60,840 nt of DNA from the NCBI GenBank assembly GCA_013426755.1, contig AP019861.1, forward strand, positions 1,539,595 through 1,600,434. The letters are read 5' to 3'. The number at the start of each line of letters is the position of its first letter. The first letter of the stretch is position 1. This DNA comes from Spirochaetota bacterium. Lineage in GTDB: Bacteria > Spirochaetota > UBA12135 > COTS27. Below, piece after piece: positions 46,683 to 56,531 of this stretch. The translations under genes and the position numbers were made by a program. Below the pieces are notes generated by a model. It did no database searches. It had not been told where the DNA came from and worked only from the letters and a program-made list of their open reading frames with translations.

Positions 46683-46801
46683 AATCTTGTGATTTATTAC
46701 GTGTACTAATCGTAATATTTATCGAATCTTAGAGTATCGTATTGAGTTTGACCTTATTAACTTATTCAATTCATTTATTTAAGTGCCACTCTTATTTATA
46801 A

Positions 46802-47290
46802 ATGTATTTTCTGTTAAATAAGATCGCAAATAAAAGAAATATATTATTTTTGCTGTCTTTTTTTCTATTAACCTGCGCTGCAGCCAGTTCGAATAATTCT
46901 TATTCTACCGATCCCAATACGTCGTTACCGCCTTCAAACGAGGACTTCTACATCCTCTACGTCTCGCCCGTAGAACACAGCCACATCACAGCACTCTTTA
47001 ATGGAAATACTGTTGTTGACAGCAATATTGAAATAACGAGCAATCACATCATTATATCAGGCTTCACCAATATTCCAGGCAATGCCGCCATAGGCAGGGT
47101 GCAGATTATCCATCCTACAACCTCTACTTATACAGTCAGCCCATCAGAGATCACATTCACCGATCCTGAAGGCAGCACGGCAACGAATATTTTTATAGGG
47201 ACGATTCGTGTGATAGAAACTTTTGAGCAAAGTCCCCTTCCTTATGTCATTCCACATGATGTTTTCGTTAATTTTTCTAATTGGAAATGA
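46802..47290 (+). CDS. Truncated family member: lipobox plus A2 module only
   Basis: The 162-residue protein has lipobox LLTC (Cys25). Residues 45-160 correspond to the A2 module of the long relatives (SHITALFNGNTVVDSNIEIT, IIISGFTN, FTDPEGSTATN, VFVNFSN). It then stops where the two-cysteine module would begin. The DNA after the stop does not resume that module in any frame that I can see, so it is either a genuine short lipoprotein or a gene cut by recombination. The next gene starts 16 bases downstream and itself begins with the same A2 module. A surface decoy or a sequence donor for recombination are both speculation. Confidence 0.7.
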   Translation: MYFLLNKIANKRNILFLLSFFLLTCAAASSNNSYSTDPNTSLPPSNEDFYILYVSPVEHSHITALFNGNTVVDSNIEITSNHIIISGFTNIPGNAAIGRVQIIHPTTSTYTVSPSEITFTDPEGSTATNIFIGTIRVIETFEQSPLPYVIPHDVFVNFSNWK

Positions 47291-47306
47291 TTAGCAATGT
47301 TCGGTA

Positions 47307-49487
47307 ATGATTAACAATAAATATATCCAAAGAGCAATGTTTAAACAACTCCGTAATAGTACTGCCTGGGGTAATAAGGGGACTACTCCTAGTGCGTATT
47401 TGCTGATTTTATTGTTATCATTTTTCATGGGAGCCTGTACGGTAGCACAGAATGATACCACGATAACAAATGACGGTTCATTACAGAGTAAAGACGTTAT
47501 TGCCTATTATTTAGGAACAAATGCTAGTGAAGAGGAAATTGAGATCACGAGTGATACGATTACAATATCCGCTTTTACAAATTCACTAGGGAGTACGGGT
47601 AACGGCTATGTGACGTTCTCATCCCAATACACTGTTTCAGCAACGACTGCCAATAATCTAACCTTCACCAATCCAGCAGGAATTGCGGCTACTAATGTTA
47701 ATCTGGGAAACGTAGAACTTTTAGATGTTCCTAATTCTCGTATCCTAAGATACAATATTATTATCAGTTTTCTGCTCAATCAAACACAACTGCGAATTAC
47801 AAGCAGTAATATCTTAAATAGTCCCGTCACGATTTATTCGGAGGAAAGCATCTCCGTCCTCACTGAATGCAAACCGTTAGATGATCTCTCCGTAGAAGTC
47901 CTAAATCTTCCGCTGCTAGGTAATAGCCATCCGCTCCCTGATAGGTATTATAAAGACCTTCCAAAATTTTATGATAGAAGAACTACCGATGAAGGCACGA
48001 CGGATAGAGGTTATATAAAAGCACGCCCTGGTGCTATCAAACTCATAGACAACGCAGGCGAGGAAGTAGATGGATTTTTTACGGTAAACGTTAATTTTCC
48101 TGGTTGTAATATTTCTGATCTAGCTGGGAGTGGCTCTATCGATGATCCTTTCTTAATAGATAACGTCCCTAAATTAGAAGTCCTTTCTCATATCATCAGT
48201 AGCAGCAATGCTCTTTATGGAGATAAACATTATGAAGTCATTAATGACCTCAACTTAGGAGACGCTACTCTGCCTTGGAGTGAAGAAGGAAGTACTGAGT
48301 CCTTTAATCTAGGCTTTCCTGTTATTCGAGGTGATTTTAGTGGAACTTTTGACTGCAAAGGTTATGCCATCCAAAATCTCTACATCAATACACCTAATGA
48401 TGATAATGTGGGTTTGTTTGCTACCGTAAATAATGCTATTATAAGAAACTGCAGACTAGAAAATATCAATATTACGGGTAGAAATTACGTAGGCGGTCTC
48501 ATCGGAAAAGCAACTAGTTCATCAGATTTACGCGAACATAGTTCTATTTATGTCTCAGGCGATATCCTTGGCACTGGCTCGCGTGTGGGCGGTATTGCAG
48601 GAGCTAATTTTAATACCAGTTTTTCCAACGTCCGTGCTCATATCACCCTTACAGGGCAAGGATCGAGAGTGGGTGGTTTGATCGGTGAAACAGGTAATCG
48701 TGCCATAATAGCTCATTCTTTCGCTACGGGTATCGTCAGAAGTCCTGCTAATGAAGTTGGCGGTTTCATCGGTCATCACGCCGACTCAACTATCAAGCAA
48801 TCATATGCTAATATTTACGTGTTAGGTAATGCTGATGTGGGTGGTTTAACAGGAATTATGCGTGGAGGACTCGTTGATGAGACTTACACACTAGGCTTTG
48901 TCAGTGGAACAGCGACCAATATAGGAGGGATTGCTGGACATAATAGCGGTACTGTTATGAATTCTTATACCAAAAGTTCTGTCTGGGGTACTTCGCACGT
49001 TGGCGGGCTTGTTGGAAGGAGTGTCCCAGCTGGAAAGATTGTCAATTCGTACGTAGCCACTCCCACTATCGCTGGTGAAACTCTAGTAAGATTCGATAAA
49101 AACAGAGATACTGATGTCGTAGAGCGGGCTAGATACTATCCAGAAGGTATCTATACAGGCGGATTGGTAGGACATAGCTTAACTCCCATCGATGTAACAA
49201 ACGCTTTCTGGGATAGTAGTACGGGCACGTCAGAACATTTCCCAACACATTCCTACTGGTTCTCAGAGGTGCTCATTCCTAGTAGAGGCCCTAATAATGA
49301 AATAGGCAAAAGAACTACCCAAGAACTCCAAGTAGCCACAACCAATGCTATGACCTACACAGGATGGAACGATACTGCCATCTGGAAGTTCACAGCTAAC
49401 CAGTATCCCCTCCTAAGAAGAGTGATCTGTCCTAACCACCAGCTAAATAACTATGTCTTCATAGAATGCACCGAACTAAATCAGTAG
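47307..49487 (+). CDS. GLUG-repeat lipoprotein 6
   Basis: The frame opens at 47307, but an internal ATG at 47337 (MFKQLRNSTA) gives a neater signal peptide; neither has a good ribosome-binding site. The signal ends FFMGAC, Cys34 from the internal Met. Module A2 has IEITSDTITISAFTN, and the two-cysteine module has LTECKPL ... FPGCN. The GLUG part has FDC ... RNCRL and about seven units (VGGLIGKAT, VGGIAGAN). The tail is YPLLRRVICPNHQ with a final Cys. The n-region contains GNKGTTPSAYLL, which resembles the reading frame found upstream of the ATG in lipoprotein 8 at the window end. Confidence 0.83.
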   Translation: MINNKYIQRAMFKQLRNSTAWGNKGTTPSAYLLILLLSFFMGACTVAQNDTTITNDGSLQSKDVIAYYLGTNASEEEIEITSDTITISAFTNSLGSTGNGYVTFSSQYTVSATTANNLTFTNPAGIAATNVNLGNVELLDVPNSRILRYNIIISFLLNQTQLRITSSNILNSPVTIYSEESISVLTECKPLDDLSVEVLNLPLLGNSHPLPDRYYKDLPKFYDRRTTDEGTTDRGYIKARPGAIKLIDNAGEEVDGFFTVNVNFPGCNISDLAGSGSIDDPFLIDNVPKLEVLSHIISSSNALYGDKHYEVINDLNLGDATLPWSEEGSTESFNLGFPVIRGDFSGTFDCKGYAIQNLYINTPNDDNVGLFATVNNAIIRNCRLENINITGRNYVGGLIGKATSSSDLREHSSIYVSGDILGTGSRVGGIAGANFNTSFSNVRAHITLTGQGSRVGGLIGETGNRAIIAHSFATGIVRSPANEVGGFIGHHADSTIKQSYANIYVLGNADVGGLTGIMRGGLVDETYTLGFVSGTATNIGGIAGHNSGTVMNSYTKSSVWGTSHVGGLVGRSVPAGKIVNSYVATPTIAGETLVRFDKNRDTDVVERARYYPEGIYTGGLVGHSLTPIDVTNAFWDSSTGTSEHFPTHSYWFSEVLIPSRGPNNEIGKRTTQELQVATTNAMTYTGWNDTAIWKFTANQYPLLRRVICPNHQLNNYVFIECTELNQ

Positions 49488-49586
49488 TTTACTAGGAAGT
49501 ACGGCTTCTTTAAAACCATAAAGAAAGTCTTAATCTATTATGTTATAACAAAGTAGCCGCAGCACAAGAACTCTAGATGGCACGTT

Positions 49587-49632
49587 ATTCTTTACTAGGT
49601 ATATTATAATAATACTTACTCTAGTAAAGAAT
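49587..49632. terminator. Inverted repeat between convergent lipoprotein genes
   Basis: ATTCTTTACTAG (49587-49598) and its exact complement CTAGTAAAGAAT (49621-49632) flank 22 bases. The right arm overlaps the end of the minus-strand gene. It may act as a bidirectional terminator, although the loop is long and the arms AT-rich. Confidence 0.45.
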
Positions 49633-51571
49633 GACATGCTACTGGAGGTATTCTGACATACTGTCGATTAGCACAAGCTACGTTTTTAAGCCGTGGGTAC
49701 TCGTTTTCTTTAAAACTCCAGATAGCCAGGTCCCAACCGTTATAGACGGTATTGGGATTAGAATTTCCGTTTGAGTCTGTTATCGGAATAGGTGCTGCGA
49801 CACGCATCTGCTCTATTGTCCTACCAAGTCCGCCTCCTTCTGTTGTCGATTGCTTAGTTGTTGTTATGTCCCAATAAGAAAACATAATTATCCCTCTACT
49901 AGAATCTAATACCTCACCGATAGATCCTGAGATTCCACCTAACGCACCAAGGGAATCTCCTATTTTAGCAACAGCTGTGATAGCATAAGAATTAACAACA
50001 CTTCCTCTATTAGTGACTAATCCTACTAATCCACCGATATGTCCGCTACCTGTAGCTCGTCCCGCTGCATAAGAATTAGAAATAGTCACTTCATTTTGCA
50101 GTCCAACTAAACCACCTATATTAGACTCATATCCCCATGCTGCGCCAGTAGCATAAGAACTATTAATCAAACCACTAGAGGAAGTTCTACCCGTAAAATA
50201 TCCAACTAATCCACCTACATTGTTACTCCCTAGTGCGAGTCCTGTAGCATAAGAATTGGTAATAATGCCTTCAGTTTGAATACCGACTAGACCACCTATA
50301 TTATTACTCAAACCAGATACCGCTCCTGTGGCATAAGAATCTACAATTCTCCCATAAGAGCTACCAACTAATCCGCCTAAGTAATGTTCGCCACCCGAGA
50401 TACTGCCTAACGCATAAGAATTATCAATAATCCCCTCAGCTAATAAATATCCAACCATGCCCCCCAAGTGATTGCTGAGCGAAGATACTTCCATGTTAGC
50501 GTAAGAATTTGTAATACGTCCAGAAGCAATGCCGACTAAACCACCTATATTATTACTCATTCCTGATATAGAACCATGGGCATAGGAATCTATAATGGTC
50601 GCATGAAATAAGGCCCCTGCCAGTCCGCCACTATTGTAATATCCTGCAATCTTGACATTGATAAGACCGCAATTGCTAATTACTCCACCATCACTATTAT
50701 TGTTATTGGTATCTACGATTCCAAATAGTCCTAAGTAATTGCCGTTATTGGTTCCATTGCTAGCTGTATTATTAATGAAGAGATTAGAAATAACGTTTCC
50801 GCCACAGTCAAAATTGCCTCTAAATCTATTGGTATGCGCCTCTGCATTCGTCGTCAGAGCCTCTATCGTTGTTCCTATAGGCGTGAATCCTTGCGTATTA
50901 TTTCTAGTCGCTGAAACTTCACTCCACGGTGCCTGCGTAATGCCAAGATCAATGTTTGTCGTCAGCCGATAGTACTGGTAGGCATATGGATTATTGTAAT
51001 TATTGACATAGAACGATACTGCGTCTAGCTGAATATCATTGCTAAGTAACCAAGGGTCTGCTTTAGTGCCTGATCCCTGCCACGCACCTTCATTGCATTC
51101 ATTAATAATAATATTAAACTGGAATTGGTAGGTCATTTGGTTTCTATCGGTAAGAATAACATTTTGAAGATTAGTGTTATTCGCTGGCATAACCCTATCA
51201 AAATAAGGACTTGGCGGCTCTACAGGATCAAACCTTACTTCATAATTGATTGTCGGTTCATCACTCACAAGGACTTCCACGTAAGATAAGTCAAAAAATT
51301 TACAACGTTTGACATGGACTGTACCTACACTTTCTCTATTAGCAATCGTAATAGATTCCTCTAAATTATTCTCGTTAGCAATACGCACCGTTGTGACATT
51401 AATACCCGTTAAAATTGACGTACTTAAATCTACAACCGTATTATTAGATGCCGTCGAAGAATTACAACTGAACAGACTCCCCCCAGCCAGTATCATAACC
51501 AAAAGACCCACCCTTACCTTATATATTAAAGAACCTACTTCACCTAAAAATTGATCTTTAAGCATCTTCAT
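49616..51571 (-). CDS. GLUG-repeat lipoprotein 7 (highest repeat number)
   Basis: The 651-residue minus-strand protein has lipobox LFSC (Cys36). The two-cysteine module reads VKRCKFF ... INEC. GSGTKADPWLL and RLTTNIDLG follow, then FDC ... SNCGL and about ten GLUG units, many with the near-identical phrase SYATGAVSGLSNNIGGLVG, the most regular repeat part of the family. The tail is YPRLKNVACANRQYV with a final Cys. It converges with lipoprotein 6, with an inverted repeat between. High similarity between its own repeat units makes it prone to unit gain and loss. Confidence 0.85.
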   Translation of the reverse strand: MKMLKDQFLGEVGSLIYKVRVGLLVMILAGGSLFSCNSSTASNNTVVDLSTSILTGINVTTVRIANENNLEESITIANRESVGTVHVKRCKFFDLSYVEVLVSDEPTINYEVRFDPVEPPSPYFDRVMPANNTNLQNVILTDRNQMTYQFQFNIIINECNEGAWQGSGTKADPWLLSNDIQLDAVSFYVNNYNNPYAYQYYRLTTNIDLGITQAPWSEVSATRNNTQGFTPIGTTIEALTTNAEAHTNRFRGNFDCGGNVISNLFINNTASNGTNNGNYLGLFGIVDTNNNNSDGGVISNCGLINVKIAGYYNSGGLAGALFHATIIDSYAHGSISGMSNNIGGLVGIASGRITNSYANMEVSSLSNHLGGMVGYLLAEGIIDNSYALGSISGGEHYLGGLVGSSYGRIVDSYATGAVSGLSNNIGGLVGIQTEGIITNSYATGLALGSNNVGGLVGYFTGRTSSSGLINSSYATGAAWGYESNIGGLVGLQNEVTISNSYAAGRATGSGHIGGLVGLVTNRGSVVNSYAITAVAKIGDSLGALGGISGSIGEVLDSSRGIIMFSYWDITTTKQSTTEGGGLGRTIEQMRVAAPIPITDSNGNSNPNTVYNGWDLAIWSFKENEYPRLKNVACANRQYVRIPPVACHSLLE

Positions 51572-52077
51572 AACTTTTTATATAACTTAAACAAAGAACT
51601 TAACAGTAATTCTCACATAATACATTATAACATAAATTAAAAATGAAATTTGGAAACACAGCTATCAATTGTTTAATAATCACCCATCAATAACCTTATT
51701 AGAAAACTTAAAAGCTAAAATTAAGTTAATATCATTAAAATCCGATTTTTAAGCAGACACGTAAGCAGTAAATTACCGCTCACTAACAAATTTAACAAAC
51801 CTAAGCCAAATAAGACTCTAGTAGAACACAAAAAGACTATTCAATTGCCTAAAAATCAAACTATCAGGGAAGATTTAAACCATTAGGAAATATTCAAATC
51901 ACCAGAAAACACGCAACCTACCGAACCATCACAAAACACACCACCCACAGAACATCGATCTTACAACATCACCTTACTATTATTACTATATCGGGCAGTA
52001 TTTATTACTATAAGAGAATGTTCGTTAATAATAGCGTCTATTCATAAAATATTAGCCCATTACTCTATCATCAAACA
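51572..52077. other. AT-rich intergenic region, no gene seen
   Basis: This stretch separates divergently transcribed genes (lipoprotein 7 and the SpoIID-like protein), so it should hold two promoters, but I cannot single out convincing boxes. Local echoes such as AACCTACCGAACCATCAC/AACACACCACCCACAGAAC are visible. Confidence 0.35.
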
Positions 52078-53367
52078 ATGAAGCTAGAAAAAAATCTCAT
52101 GAACTCAAAAAAAGAACAGACAAGTTCTACCTCTACAAAATCTATAAAATTCCCCCCACATATGCTAACACGTCGTGCTTTTTTAGTAAATTTCATGCAC
52201 ATGTTAGGATTGGGTCTTATTATAAAACCTAGTCTTCTTCACGCCAGAGCGAAAGCTCCTACGCTAAAATCTAAACGCCGCAATCATTCTCACAAAAGTA
52301 ATATTATTATTCGTGTCCTTATTTATCAAGGGACCGCTATCCCTAAGAGTTTTCCAATTGCCGTGGTCAAAGAAGGAATACGCTACCGTGATAAATTATT
52401 TCCGCCTATCAATAGTTCTTATGGACGAACTGTAGAAGTGACCATTGATAAGGAAGCACCTATTGTTTACAAAAAAAACGCCTATGAAGGTAAATTTATT
52501 GTCGTTAAGAAGAAGAATCAATATATCATTGTCAATGAACTAGAACTCGACAAATATCTTACAGGAGTTGTCAAAAAGGAAATCTCCCCATCCTGGCATC
52601 ACAATGCCATCAGAACACAAGCTATTGCCGCTCGTTCATACGCTTACAATTACATCAATACCGATTCCAAAGCACTTTATCACGTGGGAGCAACTGTGGC
52701 TCATCAAGTATTCGGTGGAACAGCGAATGTTCCCGCCAGTATAGAAAAAGGCGTCTCCGCCACACAAGACATCATTCTTATCGACAAATTTGACAAACAA
52801 CCCGTTCAAAGTTTCTTTCATGCTTGCTGCGGTGGTATCACAGAAAAAGCCGAAAATGTCTGGTCTTCTGAAAAATCCTTACGCTATTTCAAAAATATAC
52901 GCTGTCCGCACTGCAAAACACATCCTCTCTATCGTTGGGAACGAAAATTTTCTACTCAATACATTCACAATGCCTTAAAAAAATTGAAAATTGATAGCGT
53001 TAAAGCTATTCGTGTCGGTGCGCGTACAGGTTCTAAACGCATTCACAAGATTTTTATCAAAGCCCAGCATGGCAAACACAACGTCACACACAATCTCACA
53101 GGTAATAAATTTCGTGTTGCCATCAGTCCACGCGATATTCCCTCAACATTGTTCTCTATTAAACAGAGCCGTAAAGATTATAATCTCACCGGTAAGGGAT
53201 TCGGACATGGAGTTGGCCTCTGCCAATGGGGGACAAAAACTATGGCTGAAAAGGGCTTCTCCGCCTTTGCTATCCTAGATTTTTATTATAAAAATTGTAA
53301 AACAATTACCATTGCTAAATACACTAAGAAATACGGCAGGAAACACAGTAAGAAATCACTTGGATAA
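52078..53367 (+). CDS. SpoIID/LytB-domain protein with a twin-arginine-like signal
   Basis: The 429-residue protein belongs to the SpoIID family, whose founder cleaves peptidoglycan glycan strands as a lytic transglycosylase. The family core is clear: VNELELDKYLTGVVKKEI (about 156-173), TQAIAARSYAYNY, then HACCGGITEKAENVWS and the C-terminal GFGHGVGLCQWGTKTMAEKG. It begins with LTRRAFLVNFMHMLGLGLII, a twin-arginine motif with a hydrophobic stretch, so Tat export and periplasmic location are likely. Two extra cysteine pairs (CCGG and CPHC) are visible. In a non-sporulating spirochaete it would act in wall remodelling. It stands alone, between a lipoprotein gene and a repeat array. Confidence 0.88.
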   Translation: MKLEKNLMNSKKEQTSSTSTKSIKFPPHMLTRRAFLVNFMHMLGLGLIIKPSLLHARAKAPTLKSKRRNHSHKSNIIIRVLIYQGTAIPKSFPIAVVKEGIRYRDKLFPPINSSYGRTVEVTIDKEAPIVYKKNAYEGKFIVVKKKNQYIIVNELELDKYLTGVVKKEISPSWHHNAIRTQAIAARSYAYNYINTDSKALYHVGATVAHQVFGGTANVPASIEKGVSATQDIILIDKFDKQPVQSFFHACCGGITEKAENVWSSEKSLRYFKNIRCPHCKTHPLYRWERKFSTQYIHNALKKLKIDSVKAIRVGARTGSKRIHKIFIKAQHGKHNVTHNLTGNKFRVAISPRDIPSTLFSIKQSRKDYNLTGKGFGHGVGLCQWGTKTMAEKGFSAFAILDFYYKNCKTITIAKYTKKYGRKHSKKSLG

Positions 53368-53419
53368 CTGAATAACCTCCCACTCACAAACCGTTGTGTT
53401 ATTTGTACTCTTAACCTAT

Positions 53420-53860
53420 TCCTCCTCCTCGCTTAATTTCTGCTCCTATCCAATTTCTACTCTATCCAATCTCTCCTCCTATCTAATTTCTACCCTATCC
53501 AATCTCTAATCCTATCTGATTTCTACCTATCCAATCTCTGCTCTTATCTAATTTCCACCTATCCAATCTCTCCTCCTATCTGATTTCTACCCTATCCAAT
53601 CTCTAATCCTATCTAATTTCTACCCTATCCAATCTCTAATCCTATCTAATTTTCACCTATCCAATCTCTCCTCCTATCTGATTTCTACCCTATCCAATCT
53701 CTAATCCTATCTAATTTCTACCCTATCCAATCTCTAATCCTATCTAATTTCTACCCTATCCAATCTCTAATCCTATCTAATTTCTACCCTATCCAATCTC
53801 TAATCCTATCTAATTTTCACCTATCCAATCTCTCCTCCTATCTAATTTCTACTTCTGTTT
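53420..53860. repeat. Compound tandem repeat of about 33 bp (CTATCTAATTTCTACCCTATCC type)
   Basis: The pair of phrases ATCTAATTTCTACCCTATCC and AATCTCTAATCCT alternates about 12 times; some units read CTCCTCCT or TTTCCACC instead. From 53861 to 54154 decayed echoes of the folK start region (ACTAAAAATAATAATAGTCG against ACTAAAAATAATGATAGCAG) and CTACTGTTTCACAGAA occur. Confidence 0.9.
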
Positions 53861-54154
53861 GATCGCCATTGCTAATCAAGTTAGGAAAAATAGTCGTCAT
53901 AACCACCAATTTAACTACTGAACTATTGGATTACTGGCATATCACAGAAAAAAATACCCTCTGCCACTACACAGAAAAAACTACTGTCTATCACTAAAAA
54001 TAATAATAGTCGTTATAACAGTCATTATAACTACGGCTTCACAAAATGACTACTGTTTCACAGAAGAATAACGACTGATAACTACTCCTTCACAAAATAA
54101 CTACTAATAACTATTGTTTCACAGAAAAAGCTATACTATCTGCCACTAAAAATA

Positions 54155-54925
54155 ATGATAGCAGTCGTTTTAGCACTGGGGGCAAATATTGACCAGCCAC
54201 TGACCCAATTACAAAAAGCTCTCTCAGAACTCAAAAAAGAACTCATTGGCACAACTGACCCCACATTTCATACCGAACTCACACTTAACACTGAATCCCC
54301 ACCCCACACAACTAATTTCCCACTCCACACAACTAAACCTACACTTGATACAACTAAGACCCCAATTAACAAAAAAATCAATCGCGACCCTAAACAGAAA
54401 TTGAGCTCCCAGTCCCAGCAAAACTCCTGCCATTTCATCCCTTCCAGTATTTACAAAACTGCTCCTTTAGATTATGCGAAACAACCTGATTTTTATAATA
54501 TGGCACTTTATGTAGAAATTGCTGATACACTCACGCTCAATAGTCTATTTACATTGTGTCAGGGAATTGAGACTAAACTCGAACGCGTTAAAAAAATCCC
54601 CAAGGGGCCACGCAGTATTGATATTGACATCATTCTCTATAACAACAGAAATAGGGCACTTGTTGTCGGTAAAAAGCTTGTCATTGTCCCCCACCCTCGT
54701 TATCCTATGCGACAATTTGTCCTGAAACCCATGCTGGATATTGAAGAAAAATTAGGAAGCCCTTTTATTCATCCCATTCTTAATCTCACAACAGAAGATT
54801 TTTACAAAAATATGCCCTGGAGCAATGTATTGAAATCGCAGCGCATTACGAAAATTGCTGATATTGACTCCCATACGTACGCTATTGATTCTGCCGCGTA
54901 TGGTATTGACTCTTCTACGGATTAG
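54155..54925 (+). CDS. folK: 2-amino-4-hydroxy-6-hydroxymethyldihydropteridine pyrophosphokinase
   Basis: The 256-residue enzyme of folate synthesis has the start MIAVVLALGANIDQPLTQL and the core SSIYKTAPLDYAKQPDFYNM. The catalytic GPRSIDIDIILY and PHPRYPMRQFVLKP are intact. Typical HPPK is about 160 residues. The extra length comes from a Thr/Pro/His-rich low-complexity insert at about residues 35-85 and a C-terminal tail (ADIDSHTYAIDSAAYGIDSS) whose DNA is tandemly duplicated beyond the stop. The folate role is from the family; no other fol genes are near. It converges with fliE. Confidence 0.92.
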   Translation: MIAVVLALGANIDQPLTQLQKALSELKKELIGTTDPTFHTELTLNTESPPHTTNFPLHTTKPTLDTTKTPINKKINRDPKQKLSSQSQQNSCHFIPSSIYKTAPLDYAKQPDFYNMALYVEIADTLTLNSLFTLCQGIETKLERVKKIPKGPRSIDIDIILYNNRNRALVVGKKLVIVPHPRYPMRQFVLKPMLDIEEKLGSPFIHPILNLTTEDFYKNMPWSNVLKSQRITKIADIDSHTYAIDSAAYGIDSSTD

Positions 54926-55232
54926 GCTAGCTGTGAACTGCATTCACTCAATATCAAGCACTTCTACCGAGTATTTTAAATATTGAAATCGCAGCGCATT
55001 ACGAAAATTGCTGATATTGACCCCCATACGTACGCTATTGATCCTGCCGCGTATGATATTGACTCTTCTACGTATTAGGCTAGCTGTGAACTGCATTCAC
55101 TCAATATTAAGCACTTCTACCGAATATTTTAAATATTGAAATCGCAGCGCATTACGAAAATTGCTGATATTGCCCCCCATACGTACGCTATTGATCCTGC
55201 CGCGTATGATATTGACTCTTCTACGGATTAGG
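54831..55232 (+). repeat. 153-bp tandem repeat seeded by the 3' end of folK, 2.6 copies
   Basis: The segment beginning TGAAATCGCAGCGCATTACG occurs inside folK at 54831 and again at 54984 and 55137, each 153 bases (51 codons) apart. The copies carry the last folK codons and a stop; they lack a start. Differences are a handful of substitutions (GAC/GCC, GAT/TAT). Confidence 0.96.
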
Positions 55233-55591
55233 AAACGCCTTATAACTACTTAGAATATCAAAAAAATCTAAGCCTAGGCGAATCTGCCTCAATTAAGTAT
55301 TGTTAATTCAATATTGAAAGGGAGTTTTCATTATTGAAATACCATTAACGCCCTGCGAATACAAGAAACGCCCTATAACTGCTTAGAATATCAAAGAATT
55401 ATAGGGCAGCTGGAGTATTAATTAATAGAGAATAATCATATAGGAATCGGTCATTTTTTACGATAACCCAACTTATAAAACTTCCACTTGAAAACCGCAG
55501 CCAATCCCCTATTTTACCGCTATTCTAGTATTTTTCTGCAGTTAAACTCACACTTACTTATACGATAGGATATACAACTTGAACTATTGAC

Positions 55592-56040
55592 GCCATTGTG
55601 TATTAAATATGGGTGCTATTGTATTACAATCAATCCCATTGTGTATTAAATATGGGTGCTATTGTATTACAATCAATGCCATTGTGTATTAAATATGGGT
55701 GCTATTGTATTACAATCAATGCTATTGTGTATTAAATATGGGTGCTATCGTATTACAATCAATGCTATTCTGTATTAAATATGGGTGCTATCGTATTACA
55801 ATCAATGCTATTCTATATTAAATATGGGTGCTATTGTATTACAATCAATGCCATTGTGTATTAAATATGGGCGCTATTGTATTACAATCAATGCCATTGT
55901 GTATTAAATATGGGTGCTATCGTATTACAATCAATGCCATTGTGTATTAAATATGGGTGCTATCGTATTACAATCAATCCCATTGTGTATTAAATATGGG
56001 TGCTATCGTATTACAATCAATGCCATTGTGTATTAAATAT
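55592..56040. repeat. 43-bp tandem repeat, about 10 copies
   Basis: Units begin TTGTGTATTAAATATGGGTG and continue CTATTGTATTACAATCAATG with a 43-base period. Variants swap ATTGTATT/ATCGTATT. The array ends 33 bases before the fliE stop codon. The preceding 55233-55590 is AT-rich, with an echo of AGGAAACGCC-TATAACT, and holds no gene. Confidence 0.95.
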
Positions 56041-56072
56041 TGATACTACTATGTTATGTCGATGGTACTGTT

Positions 56073-56408
56073 TTATCTTAGATTGGTGATGTTTTGATAG
56101 GCTGAAATAGCACGTTCAATCACATTTTTAGTCAAATCAATAGATAATTGCGCCTTCTGTGCTGCAATCACAACATCATGTACATTGACCGTGTTAGGTT
56201 TAGTGATAAATTGCTCGGCTATCGAATCTGATGAAACAACTTGCTTGTTTGTCAATTCTACCGCATTCATAAGTTTTTCATAAAACGTGTCGCCTGTGCC
56301 CAGCATTGACTTTTTCGCCTCTTCAAGACTCAAGTCAAAATTAACATAGTGCTTGTCATTCGTTACTGCAACAGGAACTTTTTGTGTAACATTGTAATAG
56401 GTATGCAT
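56073..56408 (-). CDS. fliE: Flagellar hook-basal body protein FliE
   Basis: The 111-residue protein is of FliE size. Its C-terminal part has NTVNVHDVVIAAQKAQLSID followed by ITNLR; the V-H-D-V-x-I-A-x-x-K-A-x-L-S pattern is the family signature. FliE joins the MS ring to the rod. It is the last flagellar gene of this block: downstream lie a 43-bp array and folK on the other strand, so the usual fliF-fliG continuation is absent here. About 120 bases separate it from flgC, with a duplicated ACCTTAAAATCATTTAAT phrase in the gap. Confidence 0.9.
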   Translation of the reverse strand: MHTYYNVTQKVPVAVTNDKHYVNFDLSLEEAKKSMLGTGDTFYEKLMNAVELTNKQVVSSDSIAEQFITKPNTVNVHDVVIAAQKAQLSIDLTKNVIERAISAYQNITNLR

Positions 56409-56531
56409 ACTCTTTATTTACCTTCTTTATTTACCTTAAAATCATTTAATAATTTGAAGTGTTGTTTTTACCTTAAAATCATTTAATTATTACTTGAAAA
56501 CAAGGATAATAGGTGACTGAATTCTACACTA

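Noticed and set aside
53991..54020. Echo of the folK start counted as a separate minigene.
   Set aside because: The copy is too decayed (ATG changed to ATA) to initiate translation.
55592..56040. 43-bp array considered as a CRISPR array.
   Set aside because: Units are contiguous, without variable spacers, and differ only by point changes.
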